Shown: positions 44,591-57,800, counted from the stretch's first letter. The stretch is 64,000 nt of DNA from Utricularia gibba (GCA_002189035.1 NEEC01000009.1:2914001-2978000); one strand, 5' to 3'. Notes: generated by a model not told the origin, from the sequence alone. Numbers and translations are program-made.

Positions 44591-46462
44591 TCATACTGAT
44601 GATGAGACTTGGGTCTCTGCAGGAGGACCATCCTTCTTCTTCGTCTGGTCTTGCGATTTTTGTGCAGCAGCCTTGTTTGGTACCAGGATGAGGAAGATGT
44701 TTCGATCCCGGAAATTTTTTGATTCTTCAACAGCCAGCTGAGAGAGCATGGAAACAGGGCGTGGGAGATGAGCAGATGAGGGATTTAACAGTGAGTTCGA
44801 TCTTTTTACCTCTCCAAGATCAGTCTGAAAGCGTCGTAGGAGCTCGATGGCGTTATTCCGAAACTCGTTCTCGCGCCCCTTTAAATTTACAATCACCTTG
44901 ACCTGCATGAGTGTCACACCAATAATCCATGAATTAGAGAAAGAAATTTTTTTTCTCTTGCATTGGTGAGTATCAAGAGAAGAAACCAAGCAACCTTATC
45001 ACCGTCTTTTAAAAACTTCTGTGCCGCTTTCAAACGAACGGAATAATCATGCACATCGATGTTATATCTGCCATGAAATGACAGAAACAGGTTAACATCT
45101 TAGAATTATTAAGCTTTAAAATGTTCAAGAAACTTTTAGTTTTGATCCGCCATGATGACAAAAAGCACAAGAATGCAACCAAGTACTCACCCCATCTTCA
45201 GTTCCTTCAAATCCATTCGAGATGCTATGAATCAACACAAAATAATGATCCTGTAAGATACTATATCCAAGAAAGAAGGATGGAAATGAAAAGTATACAG
45301 ACATGGAACTCACCGGCACTTTTCTTCTGCTGATCTCGCTTCTTCTTTTGCTGCTCGTACTTGTATTTACTGTATAATTCATGAGGCACAAGATTATCAC
45401 ACATGGGATACATTTTAAATATGGAATGGCTTCTGTGATGGTTTAGCCTCCCTGTCTAAAACACGTCCTACTTTTCTAAGCACGAGTCAGGGACTTCTAA
45501 ATACTACAGTGATCCGAATTCTAGTTCAACCAACATGAACTTAAGCAGACAATCTAACGAGTCATAAGAGCGTCATTTAGGCCAGACCTCGGTGATTGAG
45601 AGAAGTAGGAAACTTGTTTCTCAGAAAAAACTCATACCCAAAAATAGTTGTGAGGATTGTTATATCACAACGGATTGAACAATTTCTTGGTCTTGGACAA
45701 CATAAACAAGGACTAAGGAGGTAACCTTACTTGTAATCCATAATTCTAACAACTGGAGGATCCGCATCTGGAGATAATATCACCTATAATAGGTAAACAA
45801 TCCCAAGAGAAAATAAGCTAAGAATCTCAACCTTGACACGAGGGGTTATAAATAAGTCTATCTGGAACAGCATAAATGGGGAATTTGGTGCACGGTATAG
45901 TCTTGCCATAAGCAAAAACATACTGAACAAAATAAAGCATTTTGGGGAACGTGAAAACGAAGAAGAAGAAATGTGATATACCAGGTCAAGCTGTGCCTCC
46001 TCAGCCATTTGAAAGGCCTGAGCTTGTGAAACTATCCCAACCTAAATCATAAAAATCATGAGACACCGCGAGATGTTCCACCCATTCAAAAATTAGAAAT
46101 TTACAACATTCACGGACCATCTTCTGTTGCTGGTCAATGAGTCTCACGGAAGCCGACCTATTTCAAACCCAATAAATCCATAATCAGTGCCGAAAAGATA
46201 AACAGGCGCAAGCCTTATCCGAAAGAACAACTGACGTAATAGAGGAGAAGTCCAGTGCTTCATCATCATCAACAGGCTTGGGCTTCCGAGACGGCGCTCC
46301 TACACTGCCTCCTCCGCCGTAACGGGCGGAGATGGTGGAGGGGACGGTTGTAATCGAAGGGTACCGAAGTGAAAAGATTCTAAAGTGAAATTTCAAAGGT
46401 TTGAGAGGTTTCTCGAGGTGTATTTTATAAGGTTGTTGGAAAGTGGCGGCCAGACCGGCCAT
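44591..46462 (-). CDS. Organellar translation initiation factor IF-3
   Basis: Nine exons: 46236-46462, 46118-46157, 45982-46041, 45731-45783, 45314-45369, 45191-45224, 44995-45067, 44810-44902, 44591-44737. All phases agree, giving 260 residues. Residues 1-60 lack acids and are rich in Arg, Ser and Thr, like a transit peptide. The IF-3 N-domain reads SVRLIDQQQKMVGIVSQAQA, with ILSPDADPPVVRIMDY, linker KYKYEQQKKKRDQQKK, and C-domain RMDLKELKMGYNIDVHDYSV and VKVIVNLKGRENEFRNNAIE. IF-3 binds the small organellar ribosomal subunit and checks start-codon pairing. Plastid location is most likely by analogy. The last intron is 72 bases and open in frame, so a retained-intron form with 24 extra residues is possible. 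Confidence 0.93.
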
Positions 46463-46740
46463 TGCTGCCGCGGAAGAGGTGCGCTGCGGGCACCGGCGGG
46501 AGACGGAATTTCAAGGCCAACAGATCGCGCTCATCCCCTTATCCATAGAATTTTGAAGCGTAATTTCTTCTTTTCTTTTTTTTTTTTTAAGAAAATTCGC
46601 ATGATTATTATTAAAAAACTAATTTTGAATTATAATTTGAGTAAAACTAATTATATACACACGTGGAAATTCATATTACAAAAGCATTAAATAGCAATAT
46701 TGTGTAACCGTAATATTAAATAGTCGATGGGAGGTAAATG

Positions 46741-47276
46741 TCAATATGGTCTCTCCCCGACGTAATTCCCGGGAGGGTAATAATTACACGTAATGAACAC
46801 ATCGCCGCCGTCGCAAACCACCCTCGCGCACCCGATCCTCTGCGTCGTCTTCCACACGATCTGCGTGTAGTGCCCGCACTCCTGCCCTTGGACGCAGCTA
46901 TTGTACGCGTAATTGTAGTACCTCTCCTCCTCCGCCCACGCCGCCACCGCGTCCGCGGGAGTCCAGGCGGAGCCGCCGCCCCAGAAGATATTCTCCCCCA
47001 AAGTGAACTCCCCGTCCCGAAAGGAATGGATCAGGTTGCAGTCGTGGCGCCGCTGCGAAGCCCACCATTCGGCGTACCTCTGGAGACGGGAGTCCCAGGA
47101 GAGCGGCTGCTCCGACTTCCGCGCCCGGACGAGATTGTGGGCGTACACGAACTGCTCCCAGGTCCCCATGCACTCCCAGCACACTCCCCCCATCTGCGGC
47201 TGCACCCCGACGCCCCACCCCGCCGCGCCGGCCGTTGAAGCCGCCAGAAGAAGCAGAGTGATGATGGGGGTCTCAT
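46741..47276 (-). CDS. PR-1-like secreted CAP protein, probably one base short at the 5' end
   Basis: The CAP domain is complete: TWEQFVYAHNLVRARKSEQP, LSWDSRLQRYAEWWASQR, the GENIFWGGGSAW block, CGHYTQIVWKTTQRIGCARV and the C-terminal ITCNYYPPGNYVGERPY. All CAP histidines and glutamates and the disulfide cysteines are present. PR-1 proteins are apoplastic, induced by salicylate signalling and bind sterols. An open frame extends up to an ATG at 47382 but gives an unusual charged leader. If the G run 47266-47270 held six bases instead of five, the ATG at 47276 would give a classic signal peptide (MRPP then IITLLLLAASTAGAAG) and 178 residues, the family norm. A TTTAAA box at about 47382-47388 fits the shorter start. 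I list that start as an inference. Confidence 0.85.
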
Positions 47277-48191
47277 TCAGGAACAGAAAATAGTATTCTT
47301 TCCCGGAGTTCAGTTGCAGATGATGTGAGGCTGAGGCAGGGAGGGAGGGGGGCCTGGCTGCCCCTTCTACGCTCCCAAGCATTTAAACACACAACCATCT
47401 GGATCTATGCCCTTCTTTTTCCACTGATAAATTCTACCACATTCTGCATCCCAATAATGATCATGTGGCGAATATCCTAACGAAAATTAAAAACAAATAG
47501 ATAAATAAATAAGATCATTTCTCATCCGAAGTAGTGAATAATTGTTCTCCTTCACGGAAACCTAGGGTTCGTGATATGAACAGAAGGGTTGTAGCGTAAT
47601 TTTGCAAGAAATGGGGGACTGAAAGTCTCACGTGGTGAGTAAGGGCTTATCCGTAAATTTAATAAATAACGGCGCTTAAAGGAATTGACGAGATGGGAAA
47701 GGCGCATGTTACCTGGGCCCACACAACCAATCAATGTCCGGAGCCACTACATATTCTTTTATTCCCGCACCAACCGTGGCCGCTAATTCTGTTGAACAAG
47801 AAATTCGAGGAATTAAATTAAAAAACAAAAATTATTACAAGATAAATCATCCTATTTTTTATTTATTTTTACTGCACTTTGCACGAACCCTTACCAGTTG
47901 CAAAACTATGTATTGAAATGAACATAAATAGATAATTATCGTATTTATGTTGCGATGACATGTAAAATTTAAATAAATAAAAAAAATTAAATCACTTTCA
48001 AAAGATTAAATTCAATTTATTATTAATAATTTTATAATTTATTATATATTTAATTATTTTAATTTTAAACTCAGTTATTTATTCTAATAATTATTATTAT
48101 ATATTATCTATATGTAAAAATTTTCAATTTTCATTCAAAAAAGTTTTGGAACATAAAATGGGAAAATTGACACAAGAGACACCGTGCCGCG
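47277..48191. other. Spacer, PR-1 promoter side
   Basis: Upstream DNA of the PR-1-like gene, including the alternative longer reading frame to 47382, then AT-rich DNA up to the BAHD stop codon. No other gene seen. Confidence 0.5.
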
Positions 48192-49508
48192 CTATTCAAG
48201 TGAGTAACAAACGTTTTTGAAGATCTTCATGTCGTCACTTAGTAGTGGAACAAAAACTTCGACGCCTCCATCTCCTGCGAACGACGGCATGAGGTATACA
48301 TCGCCCTCCATCGGAGAAAAGCACGGCGAGAAGGCGTACGGTGCTCCGAACCCGAAATCGAGATCATTGAACGGCAGCCGCAGCCAGCTGGCGGTGTCCA
48401 TGTCGGGGCAAAGTATCATCCTATCGGTTTCACACCCGATGGTCGGAATAAGGTCCTCCGCCTTGGCGCGGTGGTGCGCGAAATCGATGAACGATTTGAT
48501 GTACTTGTCGTCCACCGACATAACCGCATTGTGCAAGAGCTTTGCAGCATACCCTAGAGGCTCATATAAGAGTTCATCAACTCTCGCAGTAGCATAAGCC
48601 CACAAGACCAAATTGCCTAGATAACAGTTAGGGACTTTAAGGTTTTTTATACGGTTGCGGCAGTCGACGGAGATTCTAACGCGGGTGATTTCCGAGCAGT
48701 CCAGACGGCGAGCCTTGGTGATCGCCCGCCACAGATGAGCGATTACCGCTTCGAAGGTGGTGAATGGCTTACTGCTGGTGGTCATTGAACTGGCTTTGGA
48801 TTTGATCCTGGAGATGAAGTCTGCAGTGAAAAGAAACTTCTCGGCTTTAATGTCCTTGACGCGATCATCCCCTGGGGAATCGAAGATGTTCTTCATGTTC
48901 TTGGGCAAGAACTCCATCCCCTTGTGATCAAACTCGAATACAGGAGGATCACGAGGGGTAAATATGGTGCGATCACGAAACGGTAACACTGAAATCTGGA
49001 GATTTCGACATAGTCTACTCCATGCAACGAGAAAACCGCTCGTTGCATTTGCGTCCGCCACCATGTGGTGGGAGGTGAAGGCCAACGCCATCGACCCACA
49101 CGAGAATCTCGTTATCTGAACTTGAGCGAGCTCCTCTATGCCATTGAGAGGAGGGTGGAGGCTCTTCACTGCCGGCTCTGACGGCATGAAGGAAAACGTC
49201 TCATCGAGAACCCGATCGGCGAACGCCTCTACGAATCGAACTCCAGCATCATTGCACAGTATCACCATCTCCCCAGTGTCGTCCGTACCCATCCGGCCCG
49301 CCATTTCTGGGTACAGGGCCAGGACCTTCCTCAGCCCCAATTCTATCCCGGCGATCGGTGGAGCCGGAGGACGGAAAGCGTAGACAACCGCGACGTGCAT
49401 TTCCCAGGTTACCTTGTCGAAGACAGAGAGAGGGATGACGTCGAACGGAGGCGGAGCGCTGCCATAGAAAGGCTTTACTAGCTTCGAGCTTTGGATTGTC
49501 ACCTTCAT
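48192..49508 (-). CDS. BAHD acyltransferase, agmatine/amine hydroxycinnamoyltransferase-like
   Basis: A single frame of 438 residues from the ATG at 49508 (MKVTIQSSKLVKPFYG). The catalytic motif HHxxxD reads SHHMVADANATSG near residue 150. The structural DFGWG motif is DFGFG, inside FNDLDFGFGAPYAFSP near the C-terminus. The N-terminus and PLSVFDKVTWEMHVAVVYAF resemble agmatine coumaroyltransferases and tryptamine hydroxycinnamoyltransferases, which join hydroxycinnamoyl-CoA to amines in the cytosol to make defence amides. Substrate cannot be fixed from sequence. The start is supported by a TATA box 54-61 bases above it. A frame runs further upstream, but it would place coding sequence over that box. 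Confidence 0.92.
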   Translation of the reverse strand: MKVTIQSSKLVKPFYGSAPPPFDVIPLSVFDKVTWEMHVAVVYAFRPPAPPIAGIELGLRKVLALYPEMAGRMGTDDTGEMVILCNDAGVRFVEAFADRVLDETFSFMPSEPAVKSLHPPLNGIEELAQVQITRFSCGSMALAFTSHHMVADANATSGFLVAWSRLCRNLQISVLPFRDRTIFTPRDPPVFEFDHKGMEFLPKNMKNIFDSPGDDRVKDIKAEKFLFTADFISRIKSKASSMTTSSKPFTTFEAVIAHLWRAITKARRLDCSEITRVRISVDCRNRIKNLKVPNCYLGNLVLWAYATARVDELLYEPLGYAAKLLHNAVMSVDDKYIKSFIDFAHHRAKAEDLIPTIGCETDRMILCPDMDTASWLRLPFNDLDFGFGAPYAFSPCFSPMEGDVYLMPSFAGDGGVEVFVPLLSDDMKIFKNVCYSLE

Positions 49509-51762
49509 GGCTGCAGGAGATTCGTTTCGTCGATGGCGAGCTCCTGCTCCTCCGGGGAATATATTTATAATAATGACAATAATAAAAAAATAAATAAACA
49601 TTCGGCAGTTGCCATTTTCTTTTTTCAAACGTTGTCGGTTCACATCCAAGCCGACATAGTTGGTAGTGGTGGCACCTAAAGCGTCATTGTTAACTTACGA
49701 TTTTTAGTATTATTTTATATAAAATATACTAATTAATTAAAAATTATTTATTCTAGTAATTCTTATTTATTATGAAGAATATTGTGGTATTCACTACAAA
49801 ATTATCTTATTACCATTTGTTGAATAAATGTAGGATTCATACAATAGCATGTTAAGTATAAATCATTATTAATATGATTTAAAAAAATATAGTTTTTATA
49901 AAAAACATTAAATAGAAAAATTAAATACGAGGCATTTTCCTATAAAAATTGACAGAAAGGAAAGGGCAAACTTTTTCTCTTATAAAAATTGACACAAATA
50001 TGAATTATTTATTTTGTTCTAATAGTAGAAATAGTTGACCTGGTCAACTGCCACCGGCAAGTAAGTCAGCTTTTGAACACCTCACCCGACGAAAGTATGA
50101 TTTGTTTCCCCTTCCTATTAAATGTACCTGTAGACTTCTTTTTTAGTACAACAAATTATTACCTACTTATTTGATTTCTAACAACTTATTTTTTAGAAAA
50201 TAGAGTAGCAACATATAATTAATTAAAATAGGAAATAAAATGTTTTTTTAAATTTGAACGAATATTTATTAAAAATATAATTGTAAACCTTTATTAAAAA
50301 ATAAAATTTATATGTTCAAGTGAACTCTAATTTGGTGCCCGTGGGAATAGGGATGCCCTAAGGTTTCGTGGTTTTCCCCTCGGTTGGTAGGACGCCCAAT
50401 GAGCAAATTTCACATTCAAATTTAAATTATTTATACTAAGGATTTATTAAAACAATGTTTGGAAAAAAATCTATGCAGATACAATTATATTATAATTGAA
50501 AATTCTGATAGAATTAAAATTTATTTATGTTTAAAATTGTTTTAAAAATAATAATTATTGATTTATATTTAGATTTAATAAATGAGAAATAAATTTTATA
50601 AATAAATAATATATTTATTTAATAAATATATTTTATAAATGTTAAAAATAAAATTTATATTGTATAAATTTAGAATGGCGTATTTAAAAAAAAGGCTAAT
50701 ACGACATATCATACACTTAATTTATATTAAGTGTAAATATTATTACAATTATATCAATTTTATTTGCGTTAAAATTGTATTTTAAAAATTAAAATAATTA
50801 AATCATTTAAATAGTATTTATTGTAATTATTTATAATATTACTTTTCAAAATTAATTCTAATTTGATATACGTTTATAAATGGTCATTTGCCGTTTGAAA
50901 TTCCAAGGGGTAATGGAGGGGCAGGATTGTCAATTTGCAGGCAGTCTCAGATTGGACGGGTAAGATTGTCAATATTTCAATGCGTTAAAGATGGGCCAGG
51001 CTAGACGGGTGGCCCAGTGAATTGAGCCGATTAGTCGAAGTCCAAGGCCCATTTCTCTGTGACGACTCAACTCAAGTCAAAATTGAAATTGAAATTTGAA
51101 CGGATGCTGCTGACTGGACTGAGTCCGATTTTTCATGCGGATCCTGCGTTTTCATTGGCAAAAGGAGGACATTTTCTTGTGTGTGTGTTGATTGTCTTCA
51201 TTCTGTTCTCCATTTTCTTCTTTCGGGATGGAGTAAATTGAACCGAATGAGAACAAACAGTCCCATTTGGAGATTTAACCGGAGGAACTTTTTGTGTTTG
51301 AGTTGATCATTTTCGTTATTTTATTGTTCTGGGATTTTTTTTTCTATGCCAAATCCTGTTTCTTTCGGCTTGTGGAGGATTTGAAGCAAGTGGGTTTTGT
51401 AGAATTTTGTAAGAAATTGCAAGCGTTCTTTTCAGACGAAAGATAAGCTGTAGCCGTGATCATGGCGTTATGCACCAGGAGAAATTTCTTTTATTTATGA
51501 AAGTTGTATGACTTCTGATTGATCTGGGTGATGGTTCCCGGCTATGCATAAGATTTCGTGAATTTTCAACTGCCCTAATGAAGTTAGGCATCAGTTTAAT
51601 TCCTGGCAGAGATTTTTGATTCATTCACATTCCAACAGGGGCTCTCATTTGGTATTTTTAAGTGAAGAAGGTGGGAAAAACAGGATTTTCCATTTCCTCT
51701 GGTTGAATTGGTGATTGTGATTCGGAACTTTCGTTACTCCATGAGCATGGATTTTTAGAAAT
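49509..51762. other. 2.25-kb AT-rich spacer, divergent promoters
   Basis: Between the divergent BAHD and XBAT genes. The BAHD TATA box is at 49562-49569. The region 49680-50880 is extremely AT-rich. A GC-richer patch at 50335-50400 looks repetitive but carries no frame. About 51230-51760 is probably the XBAT leader. No other gene seen. Confidence 0.5.
49562..49569 (-). promoter_or_regulatory. TATA box of the BAHD gene
   Basis: Minus strand reads TATAAATA, 54-61 bases upstream of the ATG at 49508. Confidence 0.6.
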
Positions 51763-54198
51763 ATGGCGAATATGAGGTTCCTAAGTGTTGTGGGTAACTC
51801 TTTGGGATGTTCAGCATCTGGGGAACGTCTAGTGTCTGCAGCAAGAGATGGGGATTTATTAGAAGCTAAAGCTTTATTGGAATATAATCCTCGGCTTGCA
51901 CGATATTCAACCTTCGGTGTTCGTAATTCACCTTTACATTATTCTGCGGCGCAAGGCCATCATGAGGTATCTCAGATTCTAGCCTATGCATTTTCAATGA
52001 TTTTAGATGATCCTTATGTGATCATGTTCTCTATGCTCTCTGTTGTGCTCTAGATCGTTTCTCTCCTAATCGAGTCTGGTGTTGATATCAATCTTCGGAA
52101 TTACCGTGGCCAGGTGGACACATGGTCTTTGTCTTTCTTAGAAATCTAGTTTTAGAAGGATGCAAAAAGTAATTTCTTTAACATGTTTTCTCAGACTGCT
52201 CTCATGCAAGCTTGCCAGTATGGCCGATGGGAGGTTGTTCAGATACTGATTCTCTTGAAAGCCAATGTATGTTTATTTTTCATTTGCATCTTCCTTTTAG
52301 ACCATCAAACTCGGTTGCTTGAATGAAAAATCACCTTAAAAGTTTGTATGGTTTCTTGGCTTAGATCCATAGAGCAGATTGTCTGAACGGAGGAACAGCA
52401 CTTCATTATGCTTCTTTGAACGGCCATCCTCAGTGCATACGTCTTCTTCTTGCCGATTACACTCCTAGAATGCCTAATATTTGCAATGCATCCAGCGAAA
52501 GATCAGAAAGTTGGGAATCCGATTCATTCGGTGACAGAAGGTATTGTAAGAAGTTTATCTTGTACATACAGGGAGATTCTAGCAGCTCAATGCATCTGAC
52601 GCTCTTTTCTTTTTGTTAGCACACTCTTTGAGATAGTCAATAGATGTGCTGATGGTGGTGTTACTGCTCTTCATATGGCCGCACTGAATGGACATGTTGA
52701 CACAGTTCATCTTCTTCTTGACCTTGGGGCTTCTGTATCCACTAAAACACATGAAGATGGGGCAAATATCGATTTAGTTGGTGAGAGACTTTATTTTTTT
52801 TCCTTGGGATGGAAAGACTTTTTTTTTGTTTTTGTTTTGCAGAAGCTTTATTCGTTGTTTAACTAGAACAACATTCTGATGAGGTTCTCATGTAGGTGTG
52901 GGAAGCACTCCACTCCATTATGCGGCTTGTGGTGGAAATATACGGTGTTGCCAGGTCAGTCTGTCTCATTACTTCTTTATATGAGCTTGATGATCTTCAA
53001 GATTATGCTGAATTATTATTTTATTCTGTTGTGCAGCTTTTGATATCTCGGGGAGCCAGCTTGTCCACTGAAAATGGAAAAGGGTGTGAAAGATTTTTAT
53101 CTCCTCCTTCCTCACCTTAATTGTTGCCTTTACTCGAAACATGAACATCACATTCATCTCCATTCGTGTGGCTTTTGTTGCACTATTTTCCCCTCAAAAT
53201 AGATTTTGAATCAATTTATAAATGGCCTTCAGATTCTCCATTACCATGTTTTTCATGCTGTTTGAACTTGTTGGCTGGCTTCCTTGATGTTTTTTTAACT
53301 GTGTGTGTAGATGGACTCCACTGATGGTTGCTCGATCATGGCATCGGGATTGGCTCGAGGAGATTCTCAGCCCAAACTCAGGCAATATACAAACCACTGG
53401 CCCTTCGCCATATATCTGTCTTCCTCTTAGAAGCATCATAGTGATAGCCAGGTGTGTGAAAGCACATTCTTGAGTCATGTGATTATACCATACTGTATCT
53501 GATTGATTCCTTGCCTTTGCTTTCTGCTATGTTTAGAGAGTGTGGATGGAGAAGTGATGATGCATCGATGTACACATGTTCGGATCCCTGTGTCGTATGC
53601 TTGGAAAGGAAGTGCTCTGTTGCTGCTGAAGGTTCACATTTTACTTCCAGCTTTTCTACTGGTTGGTTTCCAAGCATAACACAAATCTGCATAAAATGCA
53701 GGGTGCTCCCATGAGTTCTGCACTCAATGTGCCTTATCTCTATGCTCCACAAGCACCACAACTCATGTTGCAAATGGACCGCCCGGCTCGATCGCTTGCC
53801 CTCTTTGCCGCAACGGCATTGTCTCCTTCATCAAGCTCCCCGGTGCAAAACCTCTGGTGAAAGAAATTGCGAGAACCCGGTCACTATCCTGCTGCAGAAG
53901 CTGGTATACCGAACCTCCTGAACAAATACCAGCTTGTCGGTATACCAGAAGCTGCAGAAGCTGCACATCCAACTCAGGCTACACATGTCTGGGGCTCGGC
54001 TGCCACGGCCTCCCACCAGCAAAAGGCAGGCACAGTGTGTCCCTGGAGCCCGCCATTGCTGACACAGAGAGTGTTTCCGGCTCTGACAGTTCTGGGAAAC
54101 GGCTGGTTCGATGCTTGAAATCAGGCCATCGGCGATCGAGTTCTCAAGATGACGGCAGGAAATGGCTTTGCTCCTTCTCAAACTCCATTGAAGATTGA
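51763..54198 (+). CDS. Ankyrin-repeat RING E3 ubiquitin ligase, XBAT32/XB3-like
   Basis: Ten exons: 51763-51966, 52054-52113, 52195-52266, 52365-52540, 52620-52780, 52896-52954, 53037-53083, 53311-53451, 53537-53631, 53702-54198. All phases agree, giving 503 residues. Ankyrin repeats fill about residues 15-260, such as [33 protein letters not shown] and [20 protein letters not shown]. The C3HC4 RING follows: CVVCLERKC, then CSHEFCTQC, then CPLC. The tail is Cys- and Ser-rich. Members add ubiquitin to substrates; XBAT32 controls ACC synthase turnover and lateral roots, and rice XB3 acts in immunity. The N-terminus [20 protein letters not shown] lacks a Gly at position 2 but begins with an upstream ATG; the second Met gives the conserved MRFL start. 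Confidence 0.94.
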
Positions 54199-54858
54199 TG
54201 GGTCTGATCTATCCGGGAGTCACTACCCATACATGCAGTCTTCCTTGAATGCTGATTGCCATTATTTGAAACTCCTCCGCAGTGGCGTTGATTTTTTTGG
54301 GTGCTAAATAGCATGCAAATTTCTCTGTTTCTTACCAACGACAGTTGAGAATATCTGACTCTGGCATTGGGAAAGGTGAAGCAACGATGCAGAGTATGTG
54401 TCAAAAAATTGTCATCCTCCCTTGAGTTTGTTAAAAAAGTGATTATACTGTATGTAAAATATTGATGATAATGTGTGGATGTTCAATTTGGTCATTCTTG
54501 ATGAAATATGTGAAAAAAATAATCATTCTTAATTAAAATTTTTTATCTGAATATGTATGAGAAAGTAGAAGAATGACTATTTTTGGGTTGCAGGTAATTA
54601 GATTGATTCTTAATGTTGAACGCGTAATGTTAATCTAATTGCAGATTAAATGGATTAATAAAAACTGTCTTAACCGACTAGTTAATGACTTGATCCAACG
54701 GTTATTAAATTTATTAACTGTTACTGGGGGATTATGAGGAATGATTCGTAATACTGGTGTTGGAGAGCACCTGAAGAAGGTTGTTTGGAGGAGGCGCTGT
54801 CTCAAGCCCTGGAGCTTGAGAACCGCCGCAAGAGAACAGCCCTCCTCTCTTTATTCTA
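54199..54858. other. Spacer, no gene seen
   Basis: XBAT 3' untranslated region (to about 54500), then AT-rich DNA and the promoter of the NT5DC gene. No TATA box is clear. Confidence 0.5.
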
Positions 54859-57800
54859 ATGGCGTCCGCGCGCTCGCTCATTTTCCGGACGCGTTGCCAG
54901 GTCTTTCTGTTGATACTGAAAGCCGTTCTTTTCTAGTTACAAGTCGAGCATTGGTTTTTCTTGATGTAAATTTGAACGGAATTTTGGGATTGCGTTTAGT
55001 TTCTTGAATTTATTTCCGTTTGACATTTGCAGTATGGAGGCAGGGGCGGGCTACGGCACGCGGCGAAGGTGGAAGGTAGTTGCTATTTTTTTTCCCTATA
55101 GTTAAGCTTTACAGGTTCTAAGAACTCCGACCGTTGGGGAAGTTTGTCTGTCGAATCTGCATTTTCTAATGATTGGAAGAAATGTGGCGGTCTGTTCTTG
55201 TTTTCTTTGGCAAAGACATGAACGATTGTGTACTTGCTCCGTCAAATCTTGTTTTATAAAAGTTCATTCAGTGCACAGCGTTATTGGCGAAGAGTGGCGT
55301 GATTGATGTTGAACCCATTCTGGATGGTTTCAGGCTTTGGAGGAGCTTTTCTTCGAGAATTTCGCTCGGTTACAGGAAATATAAGTCCACAAAAAGTGGA
55401 CGACGGAGACAGGGTGTTGGATGATGTAATTGCTTACGTAAGAGATGCTTTTGCTTCTGTGAAACGGAGGTTTCTGGAAATGCCAGATACATTGAGGCAA
55501 ATTCCTATGAAAAACCCGGAAGGTCATTATATTTTCCGTTGTTTGGTTCATATTGTTCTATAAACTTTATGGCATTGTGTTGGTCTTCAACGGTAACGTG
55601 TATGTGTATTTGATGTTGATGTATATTTACTCTTGTCAAGACATATATCTTATTTGATACAAGACTTAGCTTCTGAGATGCTCAAGTTATTTTGGCATTC
55701 TAGGTGTATATGTCAATAAAAACTTGAAATTGGATGATATATGGGTTTATGGGTTTGACTATGACTACACCTTGGCGCACTACTCCGCCAAAGTACAGAA
55801 CTTGTTATATGATATTGCCAAAGAATATTTGGTTAATGAGGTTTGTTCAGAGCATTCCTAGTTGATAATTTCTTAGCCGTGTCATGTACTCTTGTCATAA
55901 TACTAGGGAGAATAAACAGACCTCCATTACCTGCTTCCTTTCTCAGCTTAAATATCCTGATAGTGTCATGGAATCCAAATATGATAACAACTTTCCTATA
56001 AGGGGTCTCTGCTATGATAAGTTCAAAGGATGCCTTCTGAAGCTTGACTTCTTTGCATCGATTGAGCCAGATGGATGCTACTTTGGTAGGCGTAAGGTAT
56101 AAAAATTGGTTACTGTCTCCTGATGCTTCTTGTGTTGTTTATTTGAATTTTGAGTATCAAGTTTGCTTAGATTTAAGGTGAAAAAGACTTCATTACATCA
56201 ATCATGAACATGCAGCTTAGCCGAGCAGAAATTGAACAGCTATATGGCTCACGCCATATTGGTCATGATCAAGCTCAGGGGTTAGTGCGCTTGATGGACT
56301 TCTTCTGCTTCAGTGAGGTTAGTGTCCTGCCCATAAATCCAGGTGTCTCTGTTTTCCCTGATGCATCATTTGATTTGTTACAAGCTTGAAATTATTTGTC
56401 TTAGTTTACAAACATGTGTAGTTTAAACTATAATGCAGTCATCTAAAATTTTTTTGCAGTGGAAAGTGATGCTTCCAAATCTTATGTTGCGGGTGTTTTT
56501 CAAAGCCATGCTGGTCTATTCATTATTTCATCAATGCTATTTTGCAGGCCTGCCTCATCGCTGATGTTGTTCAGCACTTTGTGGATGGGAATTTGGAATT
56601 TGATGCTTCTTATGTCTATGATGATGTGAAGAAAGCCATCACACATGCACATGAGAGCGGTTTAGCACATCATCAAATTCTCTCCAATCCTGGGAAGTAC
56701 CTCAAGAAAAATGTATGCTTACCGGTTAAAAAAATGCTACTTTCAATTATATTGCCAGTGGAAACTCTTTTTCAGTCATTTCACATTAATTCACATATAT
56801 TCAGGAACCTCTTTTGCATTTTTTGAGGGCTCTCAGGGATAACGGAAAGAAACTTTTTTTGTTGACAAACTCTCCCTACTTTTTTGTTGATGGGGGAATG
56901 CGCTTCATGTTTGAGGTAATTTTCTTCCAGTTGATACGCATGGTTGTCTTACTTGTGCCATGAGATTTGTGCTTTTGGGGCCTTTTAGTTTTATCAGCAT
57001 TACTTGCTTCCTGTCTTATGATTACCCCTATTAGGGATTCTGGTTCAAAGCATTTTATTCTTCCTTATACTAGGACTCATTAGACTACCAAGAAACCTGG
57101 AGAGAGCTTTTTGATGTTGTTATAGCTGGAGCTCACAAACCTGAGTTCTATACATCTGAGCATCCATTTCGGTAATCATTCCCTACTTTCTATCCAGTGC
57201 CACTTTGATTTTGAATCTGAAAATAGCCTTATAATAGGAAATTAGATGATTGTTTCATTTCCAATGAAGTAGAGTATATTGCAAGCTATTGTTTTATTTT
57301 GCTGATAAGCTTGTTTCCTATATTTCAATTCTTGATTGACGAAGCTCCATGGAAGAAGTTTCTTGTGTCTCGCCCTCTGTAACTTAGCAAACTCTCTGTG
57401 ACTTCCCTGTAGCTGTTACGATATTGAGAAAGACACCTTGGCTTTCTCTAGAGTTGATTCTTTCCTTCCAAACAAAATTTACTATCAGGGTTGCCTGAAG
57501 AAGTTCGTGGAAATAACTAACTGGAAGGGTCCGGAGGTATTACCAGCATGCAGAGCTCTTATTTATTGATCAGTCGCATATTTGAACCTTCCAGGCTGAA
57601 GCTTTTTTTACATTTCAGATGTGCCCTTCTCTGTTTTCCTTTCTGTTGACGATTTTAGTGTTCCCCCAGGTGATATACTTCGGTGATCATGTTTTTACGG
57701 ATCTTAGGGGACCATCTAAAGCAGGTTGGCGCACAGCTGCCATCATTCATGAACTGGAGGTCCGGATTGAATCAGTTGCTTTTAGAAACGCATATTGTTA

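Noticed and set aside
46741-49508. Possible defence gene cluster (PR-1 and BAHD adjacent)
   Set aside because: Only two unrelated families, each with its own promoter, and the neighbours are housekeeping genes. No further pathway enzyme is nearby.
49509-49649. Upstream extension of the BAHD protein with a hydrophobic leader
   Set aside because: BAHD enzymes are cytosolic and begin near MKVTIQSS. The extension would run through the TATA box, and family length fits the shorter start.
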